Assembly (NCBI GenBank): GCA_030066075.1
Contig: JASJCH010000018.1
Coordinates: 1 to 64,000 of the forward strand
DNA length: 64,000 nucleotides
Origin: Woeseiaceae bacterium
Lineage (GTDB): Bacteria > Pseudomonadota > Gammaproteobacteria > Steroidobacterales > Woeseiaceae
Direction: 5' to 3'
Each line of letters starts with the position of its first letter. Position 1 is the first letter of the stretch. The notes beneath the pieces were generated by a model, which saw nothing but the letters and a program-made list of their open reading frames with translations, did no database searches and was not told where the DNA came from. This document shows positions 17,489 to 26,394 of this stretch, piece after piece. A program made the translations under genes and the position numbers.

Positions 17489-18459
17489 TCGTCCCCGAAT
17501 ACTGGTCGGAGGCGAAAGAGCGGGTTGTCGTCAACGGCAGGCGGCGCACGCTCAAGCGTTTCGGCTGGTCGGACGTCAGCGAGGCGGAAGCGCTCGCTAA
17601 CGCCAAGGAGCGGGTTGCCGAAGCCGCCGCCCGGGCGCGGGCAGGCGAGCAGGTTCGCACCATGGACCACAAAATTCCCTACAACGGCGCCGAGGGCTTG
17701 CCGATTCGCGAGGAGATTATTTCACGGCACGGCGATGCGGTGATCACCCGCAACTCCTATGGCGCGCTGTGCCTGAACACGCCGGATACGGTATTTGCCG
17801 ATGTCGATGTCGAGGAACCAAGCGGAATCGGGCTCGGCTGGATCTATTTCCTGATTATTGCTGCCGCGGGCGTCTGGGGTAGCAAGGAGTTCGGCACCTG
17901 GTGGGTCCTGGCTGTGGCGGTGCTGGTCGGTGCGCTCCTCGCCCACGAATCGGCGAAGGCTACGCTGCGATTACTCGGGGTTTTCCGCACTGATCCTGTT
18001 GACGCGGCACGTGCGCGGATCGAGCAGTTTGCGACTGACAACCCGGACTGGCACTTGCGCCTGTATCGCACTCCAAGAGGCTATCGCGTGCTGGTGATGC
18101 ACCAGACCTTCGACCCCACCGAAGAGCCGGCCTTCGAGTTCCTGAAAAAACTGGGCAGCGACCCCCTGTACGTGACGATGTGCCGTAACCAGAAGTGTTT
18201 TCGCGCGCGTGTCAGCCCCAAGCCCTGGCGAATCGGCATGGAGCACATTCGACCGCGCCCCGGGGTTTGGCCGATCAAAGCCGAACGAATGCCGCAGCGA
18301 CACGAGTGGGTGCGGCGTTACGACGAACAATCACATCGCTATGCATCATGCCGGTTCGAGGCCACGCTCGGTTCCGGCCGCACGGATCGAAAATGCGAGG
18401 CCGTACGTCGGGTTCATGACAAGCACTGCAAGGCCGAGCAGGATCTCGCGCTGGCTTAG
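17485..18459 (+). CDS. Unknown membrane protein coupled to the K+ channel
   Basis: The 324-residue protein starts at a GTG that overlaps the channel stop (GTGA). It has a soluble N-terminal part with LNTPDTVFADVDVEEP, two adjacent membrane helices (about 113-155), and a soluble C-terminal part with NPDWHLRLYRTPRGYRVLVMHQ and VTMCRNQKCFRARVSPKP. The arrangement of FADVDVEE followed by TPRGYRVLVMHQ loosely recalls motifs of archaeo-eukaryotic primase-like folds interrupted by membrane helices; this is weak pattern matching, not an assignment. Coupling suggests a function linked to the channel or to ion stress. The C-terminal 45 residues are rich in Arg, Cys and His. Confidence 0.7.
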   Translation: MIVPEYWSEAKERVVVNGRRRTLKRFGWSDVSEAEALANAKERVAEAAARARAGEQVRTMDHKIPYNGAEGLPIREEIISRHGDAVITRNSYGALCLNTPDTVFADVDVEEPSGIGLGWIYFLIIAAAGVWGSKEFGTWWVLAVAVLVGALLAHESAKATLRLLGVFRTDPVDAARARIEQFATDNPDWHLRLYRTPRGYRVLVMHQTFDPTEEPAFEFLKKLGSDPLYVTMCRNQKCFRARVSPKPWRIGMEHIRPRPGVWPIKAERMPQRHEWVRRYDEQSHRYASCRFEATLGSGRTDRKCEAVRRVHDKHCKAEQDLALA

Positions 18460-20219
18460 TAGCGATTCGGCGACTGGTTCTGGCGCCGGACCCGTTCCAG
18501 CATTTCTTCCTGCGTAAGCTCGCGTCCCGTAACCGGCTTGTCGTTCCAGCCGCGATTGTAATTGTCTGTGCCATCCGGGCCAGCGCCCATCGCACGCCGC
18601 GCGCGCCGCATCGACAGGTTGCTCGCGACAATGACGATCAACACGATCAGGCCGAACAGCCCTTTCCAGAACAGCGGGTTTTCGAGAATGCCGCGCACCT
18701 GCGCCTCATCCTTGAGCGCGTCGGCCAGGCCCTCGAGTCCCTCGAAGTCGGCCTGGTGCACGGAGCGCATAAAGCTCGGCCAGGCCGCATTCGGGTTATT
18801 CGCTTCGGCAGTCTCGATGATGTGTCGTCGCGCCGCGGCGTTGCCGCCCCACTTGTTCTGCGAGAAGTTCAGGGCGGTCGCGTAGATGGGCTCGTGCGTT
18901 GGCGCAACTTCGGCCGCCGTATCGAAGGTGGTCATGAGTTTCGATGAGTAGCCGCCGTTGGAACCGATACCGCTGAGTTTCATCACCCACAGGCCACCAT
19001 TCTTGTTGTTCATCCGCAGCGCCTTGTCGATGATCTGGTCCGACAGGAAGCTCATGAGCCTGAAGGTCTTGCGGTTGGGTTCCGGGACTTCGGCCCATAG
19101 CGTTTCGCCGCGCACCTGCCAGGCGTGCCGGCTCACGAGCCACCCCAGCGTCCACCAGCCGCGGTAGTTGTCGGGCCAGCGCTCGACAATCTCGAGAGCT
19201 ACGGAGATACCCTCGTGGATGTCTCCCTGTTCACCCCAGGCGTTAGCGTAATTGATCATGATCATCGGGTCGTTCGGGTTGGCCACGACCAGGTCGCGGA
19301 GCCCGTTCAGGCGTCTCTCGAGCTCGTAGTCCTCGAGTGCGGTGACCTCGAGCGACCGGTACGACTCGAGCGCGACGCCGGCATGCCCGGGGAACGCCTC
19401 GCGAGATCGATTGGAGATTTCGAGGTTCTCCCGGGCTTCCCGGAGATTGGTTGGGAACGACTTCGCATGCAGTTCGTAGAGCTGGAACATGGCCAGCGTC
19501 GGGTGCGCTTCGCGAAGCTCGGCGAGCAGCTCCTGCCGTACGACGAGGTCGGACATGTTCAGGTCAATATAGTTTTCGAGGTACGCCTGGACCGCTTCGG
19601 GCGTCAGCGTCGATGTGTCTTCGAGGTAAGCGCGCTGGCTCTCGGTGAGCTCGACGCCAAGTTCGTCGTAGACCCAGCTCGAGATGTCGATCAGCGCTGC
19701 GGGCAGCGTCTCGTCGGTTACCCGCCAGCTCGAGTTGGCGAGCTCCTCGCCTTTCCTGGAGTCCACGAGCTGCGCCTCGATCTGCAGCGCGTCACCCTCC
19801 CGCGTGACAGTACCGGTGAGAATGTTCTCTATGCCCATCGCCCTGCGCAAACCGTTAAAGTGCGCGGGCGTCGCCAGCACGGGATCGTAGAAGTCGCGAT
19901 CCACGCCGGCGTCGAGCGCCGTGTAATACGCCGAAGGCATCGTTAGTCGCACAGTCGGAACGTACTGGATTCTCCGGCGGAGGAGGTCACCGATAGCAAA
20001 GTGCCAGTTCTGCAGCGTCTCGTCATCGGTCAGGAAATCGCCGATGGCCAGTGACGGCACCGGGCTATCCGGCCGCTCGTAGCCGGGTGCGAGCTTATCC
20101 ATGGGAAACAGCTCACCGGCAAATTCGTGGCGCACCTGGGCGACGAAATCATCCTCGGCCCAGGCCGGGGTGCTGGCTCCGAGGAGCACGAGCAGCATGC
20201 TTAGACGACGCAAAATCAT
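18456..20219 (-). CDS. Exported TPR protein with N-terminal TolB/FlgO-like domain and C-terminal membrane anchor
   Basis: The start is set at the ATG at 20219: it has a GGAG 9 bases upstream and yields a signal peptide (MILRRLSMLLVLLGASTPAWA). The ORF track start at 20468 adds 83 residues with no such support. The product is about 587 residues. Positions about 40-190 are alpha/beta (ILTGTVTREGDALQIEAQLVDSRKGEEL), like the TolB-N/FlgO-type domain of adenylate-cyclase-associated proteins. TPR-like helices follow, then a C-terminal membrane helix (FWKGLFGLIVLIVIVASNLS) and a short cytoplasmic tail. The stop codon overlaps that of the convergent gene at 17485. Role unknown; scaffold or sensor is inference. 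Confidence 0.75.
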   Translation of the reverse strand: MILRRLSMLLVLLGASTPAWAEDDFVAQVRHEFAGELFPMDKLAPGYERPDSPVPSLAIGDFLTDDETLQNWHFAIGDLLRRRIQYVPTVRLTMPSAYYTALDAGVDRDFYDPVLATPAHFNGLRRAMGIENILTGTVTREGDALQIEAQLVDSRKGEELANSSWRVTDETLPAALIDISSWVYDELGVELTESQRAYLEDTSTLTPEAVQAYLENYIDLNMSDLVVRQELLAELREAHPTLAMFQLYELHAKSFPTNLREARENLEISNRSREAFPGHAGVALESYRSLEVTALEDYELERRLNGLRDLVVANPNDPMIMINYANAWGEQGDIHEGISVALEIVERWPDNYRGWWTLGWLVSRHAWQVRGETLWAEVPEPNRKTFRLMSFLSDQIIDKALRMNNKNGGLWVMKLSGIGSNGGYSSKLMTTFDTAAEVAPTHEPIYATALNFSQNKWGGNAAARRHIIETAEANNPNAAWPSFMRSVHQADFEGLEGLADALKDEAQVRGILENPLFWKGLFGLIVLIVIVASNLSMRRARRAMGAGPDGTDNYNRGWNDKPVTGRELTQEEMLERVRRQNQSPNRY

Positions 20220-20334
20220 GCCCAAAGTCTCCGGTGTGACTCGCGAATTCACAAGGTAAGGGCACACACTTTGGCGAATTCCGGCCGAAAATCGAGAACT
20301 GTGACGCATTTTTTTGCGATACCATCCGGCCGCG

Positions 20335-20856
20335 ATGACCGACGCGACCAGAATCAAGAAGCTACGTTCTCTGCTGCTCAATGCAGGGCTAATTGCCGCT
20401 GTGTTTTTTGGCGGCCTCGCTTTCCAGTCGCGCAACATGCTGCCCACCGACGCGCAGCCCGCGCCCAACTTGCGCGGTACGACCCTGGCGGGCGAGGTCT
20501 ACGACCTGGGCGACGCGGCTGCGCGGCCCGCGATGGTCTATTTCTTTGCGCCCTGGTGCCGGATCTGCGCCTTGAGCTCCGGGAACCTGAATCGATTGCG
20601 ACGCTGGCGCGATCCCGAGGACATCGAGATTGTCGCCGTGGCGCTCGACTGGGGCGCCGCTCAGGAGGTGCGCGACTACGTAGAGCGCCACGACCTCAAT
20701 GTCACGGTCGTGCTGGGCGACGCCACCGTCTCCCGGCAATGGCAGATCCGGGGCTTTCCGTCCTATTACGTACTCGATAGCGAGCACCGCATCGTGCGGC
20801 GCGATATCGGCTACAGCAGCCAGCTCGGATTGTGGCTGCGGGCGTGGCTGATCTAG
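20335..20856 (+). CDS. Membrane-anchored thioredoxin-like (TlpA/ResA type) protein
   Basis: The 173-residue protein starts at the ATG at 20335; the track start at 20314 is unsupported. A single N-terminal helix (SLLLNAGLIAAVFFGGLAF) anchors a periplasmic thioredoxin fold with the redox motif FFAPWCRICALSS (C75-x-x-C78) and the cis-proline loop IRGFPSYYVLD. It should reduce disulfides in an extracytoplasmic target. It stands alone, with no cytochrome c maturation genes beside it. Its TAG overlaps the stop of the convergent methyltransferase gene (CTAG). Confidence 0.88.
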   Translation: MTDATRIKKLRSLLLNAGLIAAVFFGGLAFQSRNMLPTDAQPAPNLRGTTLAGEVYDLGDAAARPAMVYFFAPWCRICALSSGNLNRLRRWRDPEDIEIVAVALDWGAAQEVRDYVERHDLNVTVVLGDATVSRQWQIRGFPSYYVLDSEHRIVRRDIGYSSQLGLWLRAWLI

Positions 20857-21596
20857 AGCACGTACGGCACCAGCCACCAGGTGCGCTGCTTGTACTCCGC
20901 CCACTCCGGGTAACGCGACATGCTGGCCTCTTTCATGATCATGTTGACGGCGAACAGGCCGAGCCAAACCCAGGCCAGCACGAGGACCGGAAGCCAGTGC
21001 CAGATCATCATCACGAAGCTGCCATAGATCATCATCTCGCCGAGGTAGTTCGGATGGCGCACGTAGCGGTGCATGCCATCAGTAATCAGTCCGCGTTCGA
21101 TGCGTAGCGTGTAGAACTTCTGTGCATCCGCGGCGATCATGATTGTGCTGCCTACGAGGCACAGGCTGATGCACAGGCAGAACCAGGCGAAGTCGGGCAG
21201 CGGGTAGTCCGGCTGCGCGACGCCCGAGATCAGCAACCAGCCGAATACCCAGTACCAGCCCAGGACGCCGAGGAAGGCGTTGATGCCGCCGCCGATCGTG
21301 ATGCGCTTTTGCCAGTTCGGGTCTGGGAACGCGACGTCCTTGAGTATCCACACGAGGCCGTAACTGCCGTGCATGGCCGTGTAAACCCACGCAGCGGCCG
21401 AGTAGTTGTCGTACCAGGACATCAACGCGAGCAGGAAGACGAACGTGCCGGCCTTCTGGAAGTTGATGACCCACGAGAACTTCCAGGGCCGCGGACCACC
21501 AAGGAAATCGATGACCAGGTAATCGGTGAGGCGGCGCATCGCCTGTGCCCACCCAGGTGCCTGGTATGGTGTGCCCGTTTCGGGCTGAGAATTCAT
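20853..21596 (-). CDS. Isoprenylcysteine carboxyl methyltransferase-like membrane protein (DUF1295/ICMT family)
   Basis: The 247-residue protein has about six membrane helices and the C-terminal signature GMHRYVRHPNYLGEMMIYGSF, found in ICMT/PEMT-like methyltransferases, where it binds S-adenosylmethionine; it ends with EASMSRYPEWAEYKQRTWWLVP. Substrates of bacterial members are mostly unknown lipids or isoprenoids. It is the last gene of an overlapping set, YceH - TolB/TPR protein - methyltransferase, and its ATG overlaps the TGA of the TPR gene (ATGA). Methyltransfer is inferred from the motif only. Confidence 0.82.
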   Translation of the reverse strand: MNSQPETGTPYQAPGWAQAMRRLTDYLVIDFLGGPRPWKFSWVINFQKAGTFVFLLALMSWYDNYSAAAWVYTAMHGSYGLVWILKDVAFPDPNWQKRITIGGGINAFLGVLGWYWVFGWLLISGVAQPDYPLPDFAWFCLCISLCLVGSTIMIAADAQKFYTLRIERGLITDGMHRYVRHPNYLGEMMIYGSFVMMIWHWLPVLVLAWVWLGLFAVNMIMKEASMSRYPEWAEYKQRTWWLVPYVL

Positions 21597-23638
21597 TGTT
21601 CAGCGAGTTCCGCTACCAGCTCGACGAAGACAGGCTCGTCCCGTATCGGGTCGTAGAAAGGCAGGTCGGTCTCGAGAAATGGAAAGACACTGCTGGGGTT
21701 CTCGAGCCCGTCGCGAATGCAGTCCACGGCGGCTTGCGCCGCGCCGCCTATACCCAGCGTCCGGCAGACGAGGTTCCAGTGAACGGCGCGTTCTGCCAGG
21801 TCCCGGCCGATACCCTGGTCCCAGGCGCGCGCCAGGCGTACGGTTTCCTCGGTATCGCCCTCGACAGCTGCCAGTAGCGCCAATGAGAGGACCGAGAACT
21901 TATCCATCATCTCCTCCATCGTGCCCAGTTCGGCGAATTCCGCACGGGTCCTGGCCACGAGCTCTGCAACGCTCTCGTCATCGCCCAGCAGCCTGTAGAT
22001 TATGAGCAAGAGGGACCGTTTTTCTGAGAATCCCCACGTCAGAGACACCGAATCGTCGGGCATCGATTGCAGTAGCTCGAGCGCACCTGGAAAATCCCTG
22101 GCGACAACGCGCGCAAACGAGATCTCACTTGCGGCAGTTTCGGGCGGCATTTCCCTGGCAAGTGTTTCCGTATCTCTCAAAACCTGTTGCAGGTCACGAT
22201 GGTCTCGATAGGCGAGCCACAGTTTGCGGGTACGCAAGTGCCTGCTCGGTTGCTCTACCGCTTCAATTTCAGCAAGTGCTTCGTCGTATCGATGCGTGAG
22301 CGACAAGTCGTTGATGATCTCCCCGGTCCACTGCGGATTGCCGGGTTCGAGTTGCCGCGCCAGTCGCAATGTTTCGAGGCGGCCGGCATAGTCGCCCTGG
22401 CGGCGCTGGATCCAGCTGCGCATATATATCAGGTGAGTATCGCTGGGCATGCTCTGCAGCGCCCGGTCGATGAGCTGCAGCGCGAGCCCGTAGTCCCTGA
22501 GGATGTAGTAGGTGTGATAAGTCTGCGCGACGAGATAATCGACCGAATCGGGCGCGATCGCGCGGAACTCCTCAAGGGTGGCTTCCGCCATGGCGACGAA
22601 TTTCGGATCTTCGTCATTGAGTGATGAATAGGCGTAGCTGCCCACCAGCAGAGCCCAGGCGCGGTGGAATCCCGGATCAAGATCCACAGCCTTGCGCAGC
22701 AGGTCCCGGTACTCATCGGTCCTTCTGCCCCCGTGGACAGTGTCGCGGATGTTCATCGCTTCGTGGAAGGCGCGATAGGCTGCCATGTTGGATGTCGGTA
22801 TCAGGCTTTCCGCGGCCGGTGCGGCCAGTTCGACGTGCAGGGCTTCCGCAATAGCGCGAGCAATGTCGTCCTGGACGTCGAAGATGCTCTCGGCCGTCAG
22901 TTCACGATCGAACGTCTGCGCCCACAGATTTTCGTCGGTTTTGGCATCAACAAGCTGCGCGTTAATACGAATGCGATCGCCGGCGCTTTGCACGCCTCCC
23001 TCGAGAATCGCATCGGCGCCGAGTGCCGCACCGATCTCGCGAATGTTCTGTTCCGTGTCTTTGTACTCGAGTACCGACGTGCGAGAAATTACGAGCATCG
23101 ACGGCAACTGAGCCAGCTTGGTCAGGAGGTCGTCATGCACGCCAGCAGCGAAGAACACGCTGTCATCGGTGTCGGTAACCGCGGTAAAGGGCAGCACCGC
23201 CAGGACCGGTGGACCGGCATCACGCGCCGCCTGCGCCGCCTCTGTCCGGCCTTCTTCCCTCGCGGCCTCGGCGATGGCTTCATCGCGCGCCGGGTCCAGC
23301 ATGAATTTGTCGAATGCGAAGTAGCCCACGGCCAGCGCCAGTGCGACCATCACGGTACGGTCGAGACGTTTGGTGCTCGCTTGCACGGCCGCCGAACCGC
23401 GATCGACCTCGCTGTCCCGCACGAAGCCTCCCGGTGTCAGTTCGAACGCCCACGCTACGATCACGGCTGGCACGAAGCCAATCGCCAGCACTATCACGAC
23501 CGCACGAATGGCCGCGTCGCTGAGCCCGAATACCGGGAACAGCGTCTCCACGACCTGGATCAGCAACCAGCTCAGGGCGACATAGGCCGCGGCGACGCGC
23601 AGGACGTTGCGGCGTCTCAGTTCCGCCAACAGGCTCAT
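21593..23638 (-). CDS. Membrane-anchored TolB-like/TPR protein
   Basis: The 681-residue protein begins LLAELRRRNVLRVAAAYVALSWLLIQ, with three N-terminal membrane segments (about 10-35, 40-65 and 93-110). The periplasmic part starts with a TolB-N-like domain (VLAVLPFTAVTDTDDSVFFAAGVHDDLLTKL ... ILEGGVQSAGDRIRINAQLVD) and continues with TPR repeats to the end. This is the class often found fused to adenylate cyclase or wHTH domains in Gammaproteobacteria, but no catalytic or DNA-binding domain is present here. It is paralogous to the protein at 62102. Translationally coupled to YceH upstream (ATGA) and the methyltransferase downstream. Confidence 0.85.
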   Translation of the reverse strand: MSLLAELRRRNVLRVAAAYVALSWLLIQVVETLFPVFGLSDAAIRAVVIVLAIGFVPAVIVAWAFELTPGGFVRDSEVDRGSAAVQASTKRLDRTVMVALALAVGYFAFDKFMLDPARDEAIAEAAREEGRTEAAQAARDAGPPVLAVLPFTAVTDTDDSVFFAAGVHDDLLTKLAQLPSMLVISRTSVLEYKDTEQNIREIGAALGADAILEGGVQSAGDRIRINAQLVDAKTDENLWAQTFDRELTAESIFDVQDDIARAIAEALHVELAAPAAESLIPTSNMAAYRAFHEAMNIRDTVHGGRRTDEYRDLLRKAVDLDPGFHRAWALLVGSYAYSSLNDEDPKFVAMAEATLEEFRAIAPDSVDYLVAQTYHTYYILRDYGLALQLIDRALQSMPSDTHLIYMRSWIQRRQGDYAGRLETLRLARQLEPGNPQWTGEIINDLSLTHRYDEALAEIEAVEQPSRHLRTRKLWLAYRDHRDLQQVLRDTETLAREMPPETAASEISFARVVARDFPGALELLQSMPDDSVSLTWGFSEKRSLLLIIYRLLGDDESVAELVARTRAEFAELGTMEEMMDKFSVLSLALLAAVEGDTEETVRLARAWDQGIGRDLAERAVHWNLVCRTLGIGGAAQAAVDCIRDGLENPSSVFPFLETDLPFYDPIRDEPVFVELVAELAEQ

Positions 23639-24324
23639 TCAAGCTTCGCTTTGATCGCGGCCACCTCGGCTTCGAGCGTGCTCAGGCGCGCTTCGAGGTC
23701 AGCAACGTTGCTTCTGGCAGGAGCAGCAGCGGCCTGTTTCTCACGCGCCTGGCTGGCATGCGCTTCCACGTCAATCGGCCCCGAGAACAGGTGCATGAAC
23801 TCCGAGTCCTTGCGCCCTGGCGTTCTCGGCAGCTTGACCACGAGCGGGTCCGGGTCCCGTTCGGCGAGGCCGGTGAGCGCAGCCGCGACCTCGGCGTTGT
23901 CCTCGAAGGTATGGAGCCGGCCGCTGCGCGAGCGCAGCTCGCCCGGCGTCTGCGGTCCGCGCAGCAGGAGCAGGCACACGATGGCCAGCTCGGCATCGCT
24001 GAACTGCAGGTTGCTATAGCGAGTGTTGCAAAAGCGCTGCGCATACTTCTCGGTTCGGCTCTTGAAATTCTCGTCGGTGCGGACCAGGTGCTTGTCCTCG
24101 AGTTCGCGGACGGCGTGCTGCACCTCACCCTGAGTCAGCGACATCACCGGGTTTCGCGACGACTTCTGGTTGCACGCGTTGGTCAGTGCATTCAGCGTCA
24201 GCGGGTACTGATCGGGCGTCACGATTGATTTCTCGATGAGGCAGCCAATGACCCGTGCCTCTGTTTCAGTAAGTGGCGTGTGCAAGCCGGAATCTCCGCG
24301 GGAGGGTGGTATCGAGAATGGCAA
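23635..24324 (-). CDS. YceH family protein (DUF480)
   Basis: The 229-residue protein matches the YceH pattern: PLTETEARVIGCLIEKSIVTPDQYPLTLNALTNACNQKSSRNPV, then two winged-helix domains (LTQGEVQHAVRELEDKHLVR; LLRGPQTPGELRSRSGRLHTF). The C-terminal 40 residues form a coiled coil (VADLEARLSTLEAEVAAIKAKL), as in the family. The function is not established biochemically. It is the first gene of the YceH - TPR - methyltransferase set and is divergent from the GbsR-type regulator across a 142-base region rich in palindromes. Confidence 0.92.
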   Translation of the reverse strand: MPFSIPPSRGDSGLHTPLTETEARVIGCLIEKSIVTPDQYPLTLNALTNACNQKSSRNPVMSLTQGEVQHAVRELEDKHLVRTDENFKSRTEKYAQRFCNTRYSNLQFSDAELAIVCLLLLRGPQTPGELRSRSGRLHTFEDNAEVAAALTGLAERDPDPLVVKLPRTPGRKDSEFMHLFSGPIDVEAHASQAREKQAAAAPARSNVADLEARLSTLEAEVAAIKAKLE

Positions 24325-24377
24325 TTCTAGCCGAAGGCGCGGGATCGTATACCAGCGTGTCTCGACGGGGCAGCGAC

Positions 24378-24456
24378 GAGCGAAATTTTCGCTCCACGAG
24401 GTTCCAAACCGGGAACTCCGGGTTTAGACTGTGTCTAATTTCAGGAATTCTTGAAA
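24378..24456. promoter_or_regulatory. Four consecutive inverted repeats ahead of the GbsR/oxidase genes
   Basis: In 79 bases: GAGCGAAA-T-TTTCGCTC (24378-24394, perfect 8-base arms); AAACCGGGAACTCCGGGTTT (24406-24425, 8 of 10 pairs); TTAGAC-TGT-GTCTAA (24424-24438, perfect 6-base arms); and TTTCAGGAATTCTTGAAA (24439-24456, 8 of 9 pairs). The last ends 10 bases before the regulator ATG. TCTAAT at 24434-24439 is a 5/6 match to a -10 box. The sites are unlike each other, suggesting several regulators or sites of different type, including autoregulation by the adjacent GbsR-type protein. Confidence 0.55.
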
Positions 24457-24466
24457 AGTCTGAATC

Positions 24467-25021
24467 ATGTCACCTTACGTACAGCGCTTCGTCATGCATA
24501 TCGGCGAAATGGGCTCCAAATGGGGCCTCAACCGCACGCTCGGGCAGATGTGCGGACTGCTCTATGTGACGCCTCGGCCGATGAATGCAGAGGAAATGGC
24601 CGAGACGCTCAACATTTCGCGCTCGAACGTCAGCATGGGGCTCAAGGAGCTCAAGGCATGGCGCCTGGTGCAGCCGGCCAGCGTGCCGGGCGACCGCCGC
24701 GAGTACTGGACCACGTCCAAGGACGTCTGGGAGATCTTTCGCGTGCTGGCGGAGGAACGGCGCCGTCGTGAAATCGACCCGACGCTCTCGATGCTGCGTG
24801 ACACGCTGCTCGCGGATCCGACCTCGGAAGAGGATCGCTACGCCCAGGACCGGTTGCAGGAGATGCACGACCTGATCGAGCTACTGAACAACTGGGTCGA
24901 TGACATGAGCGGGCTGCCGTCGAAGACGCTCGTGCGCATGTTGAAACTCGGCCGCAAGGTCGGGCGGCTGCTCGGCCCGCGTCGTACGAAGACCGAATCA
25001 CACGAAACCACCCTTAACTGA
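24467..25021 (+). CDS. GbsR/MarR-family transcriptional regulator
   Basis: The 184-residue protein has a winged helix at about 35-95 (PMNAEEMAETLNISRSNVSMGLKELKAWRLV) followed by a wing (VPGDRREYWTTSKDVWEIF) and a helical C-terminal dimerisation part. This is the GbsR-type branch of MarR regulators. It sits 12 bases before the oxidase gene and so probably regulates the operon containing itself; the palindromes just upstream are candidate operators. The effector is unknown. No clear ribosome-binding site is visible before the ATG. Confidence 0.9.
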   Translation: MSPYVQRFVMHIGEMGSKWGLNRTLGQMCGLLYVTPRPMNAEEMAETLNISRSNVSMGLKELKAWRLVQPASVPGDRREYWTTSKDVWEIFRVLAEERRRREIDPTLSMLRDTLLADPTSEEDRYAQDRLQEMHDLIELLNNWVDDMSGLPSKTLVRMLKLGRKVGRLLGPRRTKTESHETTLN

Positions 25022-25033
25022 GCAACGACTGAC

Positions 25034-26392
25034 ATGGAAGCCCTGGCCCTGGCGAGAGTACAGTTCGCCGCTAACATCACTTTCCACATCCTGTTCCCGG
25101 CCATCACTATCGGTCTGGCCTGGATACTGGTGTATTTCAAAGCGAAGGAGAACCGCACCGGTGAGAGCCGCTGGCGCGACGCCTACCGTTTTTTCGTGAA
25201 GGTGTTCGCCCTTACGTTTGCGCTGGGCGTGGTCAGCGGCATCACGATGAGCTTCCAGTTCGGCACCAACTGGCCGGGCTTCATGGAAACGGTCGGCAAC
25301 ATCGCCGGGCCCCTGCTGGGCTATGAAGTGCTGACGGCGTTCTTTCTCGAAGCGACCTTCCTCGGCATCATGCTGTTCGGGCGCAAGCGGGTCAGCAACC
25401 GGGTGCATACGTTCGCGACCTGGATGGTTGCCGTCGGGACCTCGATGTCGGCCTTCTGGATTCTCGTGCTCAACTCGTGGATGCAGACGCCGACCGGCTT
25501 CGAAATGCGTGACGGCCAGGCTCATGTCGTGAGCTGGATGGACGTCATCTTTAACCCCTCGATGCCATATCGGCTGGTGCACATGATGATCGCCGCCGGC
25601 CTGACGGCCGCATTCGTCGTTGCCGGGCTCGCGGCGTTTCGCCAGCTTCGCGGCGACAAGACCGAGGGCAATAAGACTTCGCTACGCGTCGGCGTGTGGC
25701 TTGCCGCCATACTGATTCCCATCCAGATCGTCGCCGGCGATCTGCACGGTCTGAACACGGTCGAGCACCAGCCGGCGAAGGTCGCGGCCATGGAAGGACT
25801 CTGGGAAGACACCAAAGGCGCGGACCTGCTGATATTCGCCTGGCCCGACGAAGAGAAGCGCGAGAACCGCTTCGAGATCGGCATACCCAAAGCGGGAAGC
25901 CTGATCCTGACGCACGATCTTGACGGGTTGGTGCTGGGTCTCAACAGTTTCGAGGGTGAGCACCCCAGGGTTGCGCCGGTGTTTTTCGCGTTCCGCATCA
26001 TGATCGGTGTGGGACTATTGATGCTGGTCGTCTCCTGGGCCGGCGCGTGGGCCATGCGCAAGGGCAGGGACGCGCCGGCATGGCTGTCGCGGACACTGGT
26101 TGCCATGACGTTCTCCGGTTGGGTAGCCACTGTCGCCGGCTGGTATGTCAGCGAGATTGGCCGGCAGCCGTGGCTGGTGCAGGGGGTGCTTCGGACCGCG
26201 GACGCCGTCGGACCGGTCGGCGCCGGCGCAATCGCCATATCCCTATCCGTGTACCTGCTGCTTTACCTCGGCCTGTTGGTCGCTTACGTGTCGGTGCTGT
26301 TCTACCTTGCTTCGCAGGCTGCGACTGGCCACATCCCCCGTGAGCGCGAGCGCCTCGACAACCCGCTGCGGCCGCAGCCGGCGAGGGCGTGA
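25034..26392 (+). CDS. cydA: Cytochrome bd-type ubiquinol oxidase subunit I (CioA-like, short Q-loop)
   Basis: The 452-residue protein has about nine membrane helices. Haem ligands and partners align with E. coli CydA: H18 (NITFHILFPA), H183 (PYRLVHMMIAAG), M323 (FRIMIGVG), and E98/E106 in GYEVLTAFFLEATFLG. The Q-loop is short and the GWYVSEIGRQPW and LRTADA motifs are present, as in the cyanide-insensitive oxidase group. It oxidises quinol and reduces O2 to water with high affinity. It is in an operon with the GbsR-type regulator and subunit II. Confidence 0.95.
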   Translation: MEALALARVQFAANITFHILFPAITIGLAWILVYFKAKENRTGESRWRDAYRFFVKVFALTFALGVVSGITMSFQFGTNWPGFMETVGNIAGPLLGYEVLTAFFLEATFLGIMLFGRKRVSNRVHTFATWMVAVGTSMSAFWILVLNSWMQTPTGFEMRDGQAHVVSWMDVIFNPSMPYRLVHMMIAAGLTAAFVVAGLAAFRQLRGDKTEGNKTSLRVGVWLAAILIPIQIVAGDLHGLNTVEHQPAKVAAMEGLWEDTKGADLLIFAWPDEEKRENRFEIGIPKAGSLILTHDLDGLVLGLNSFEGEHPRVAPVFFAFRIMIGVGLLMLVVSWAGAWAMRKGRDAPAWLSRTLVAMTFSGWVATVAGWYVSEIGRQPWLVQGVLRTADAVGPVGAGAIAISLSVYLLLYLGLLVAYVSVLFYLASQAATGHIPRERERLDNPLRPQPARA

Positions 26393-26394
26393 CG

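Noticed and set aside
22664-24019. 451-residue plus-strand ORF antisense to the TPR and YceH genes
   Set aside because: Composition is shadow-like (Arg/Gln/Val-rich) with no domain; it is fully covered by two well-supported minus-strand genes.
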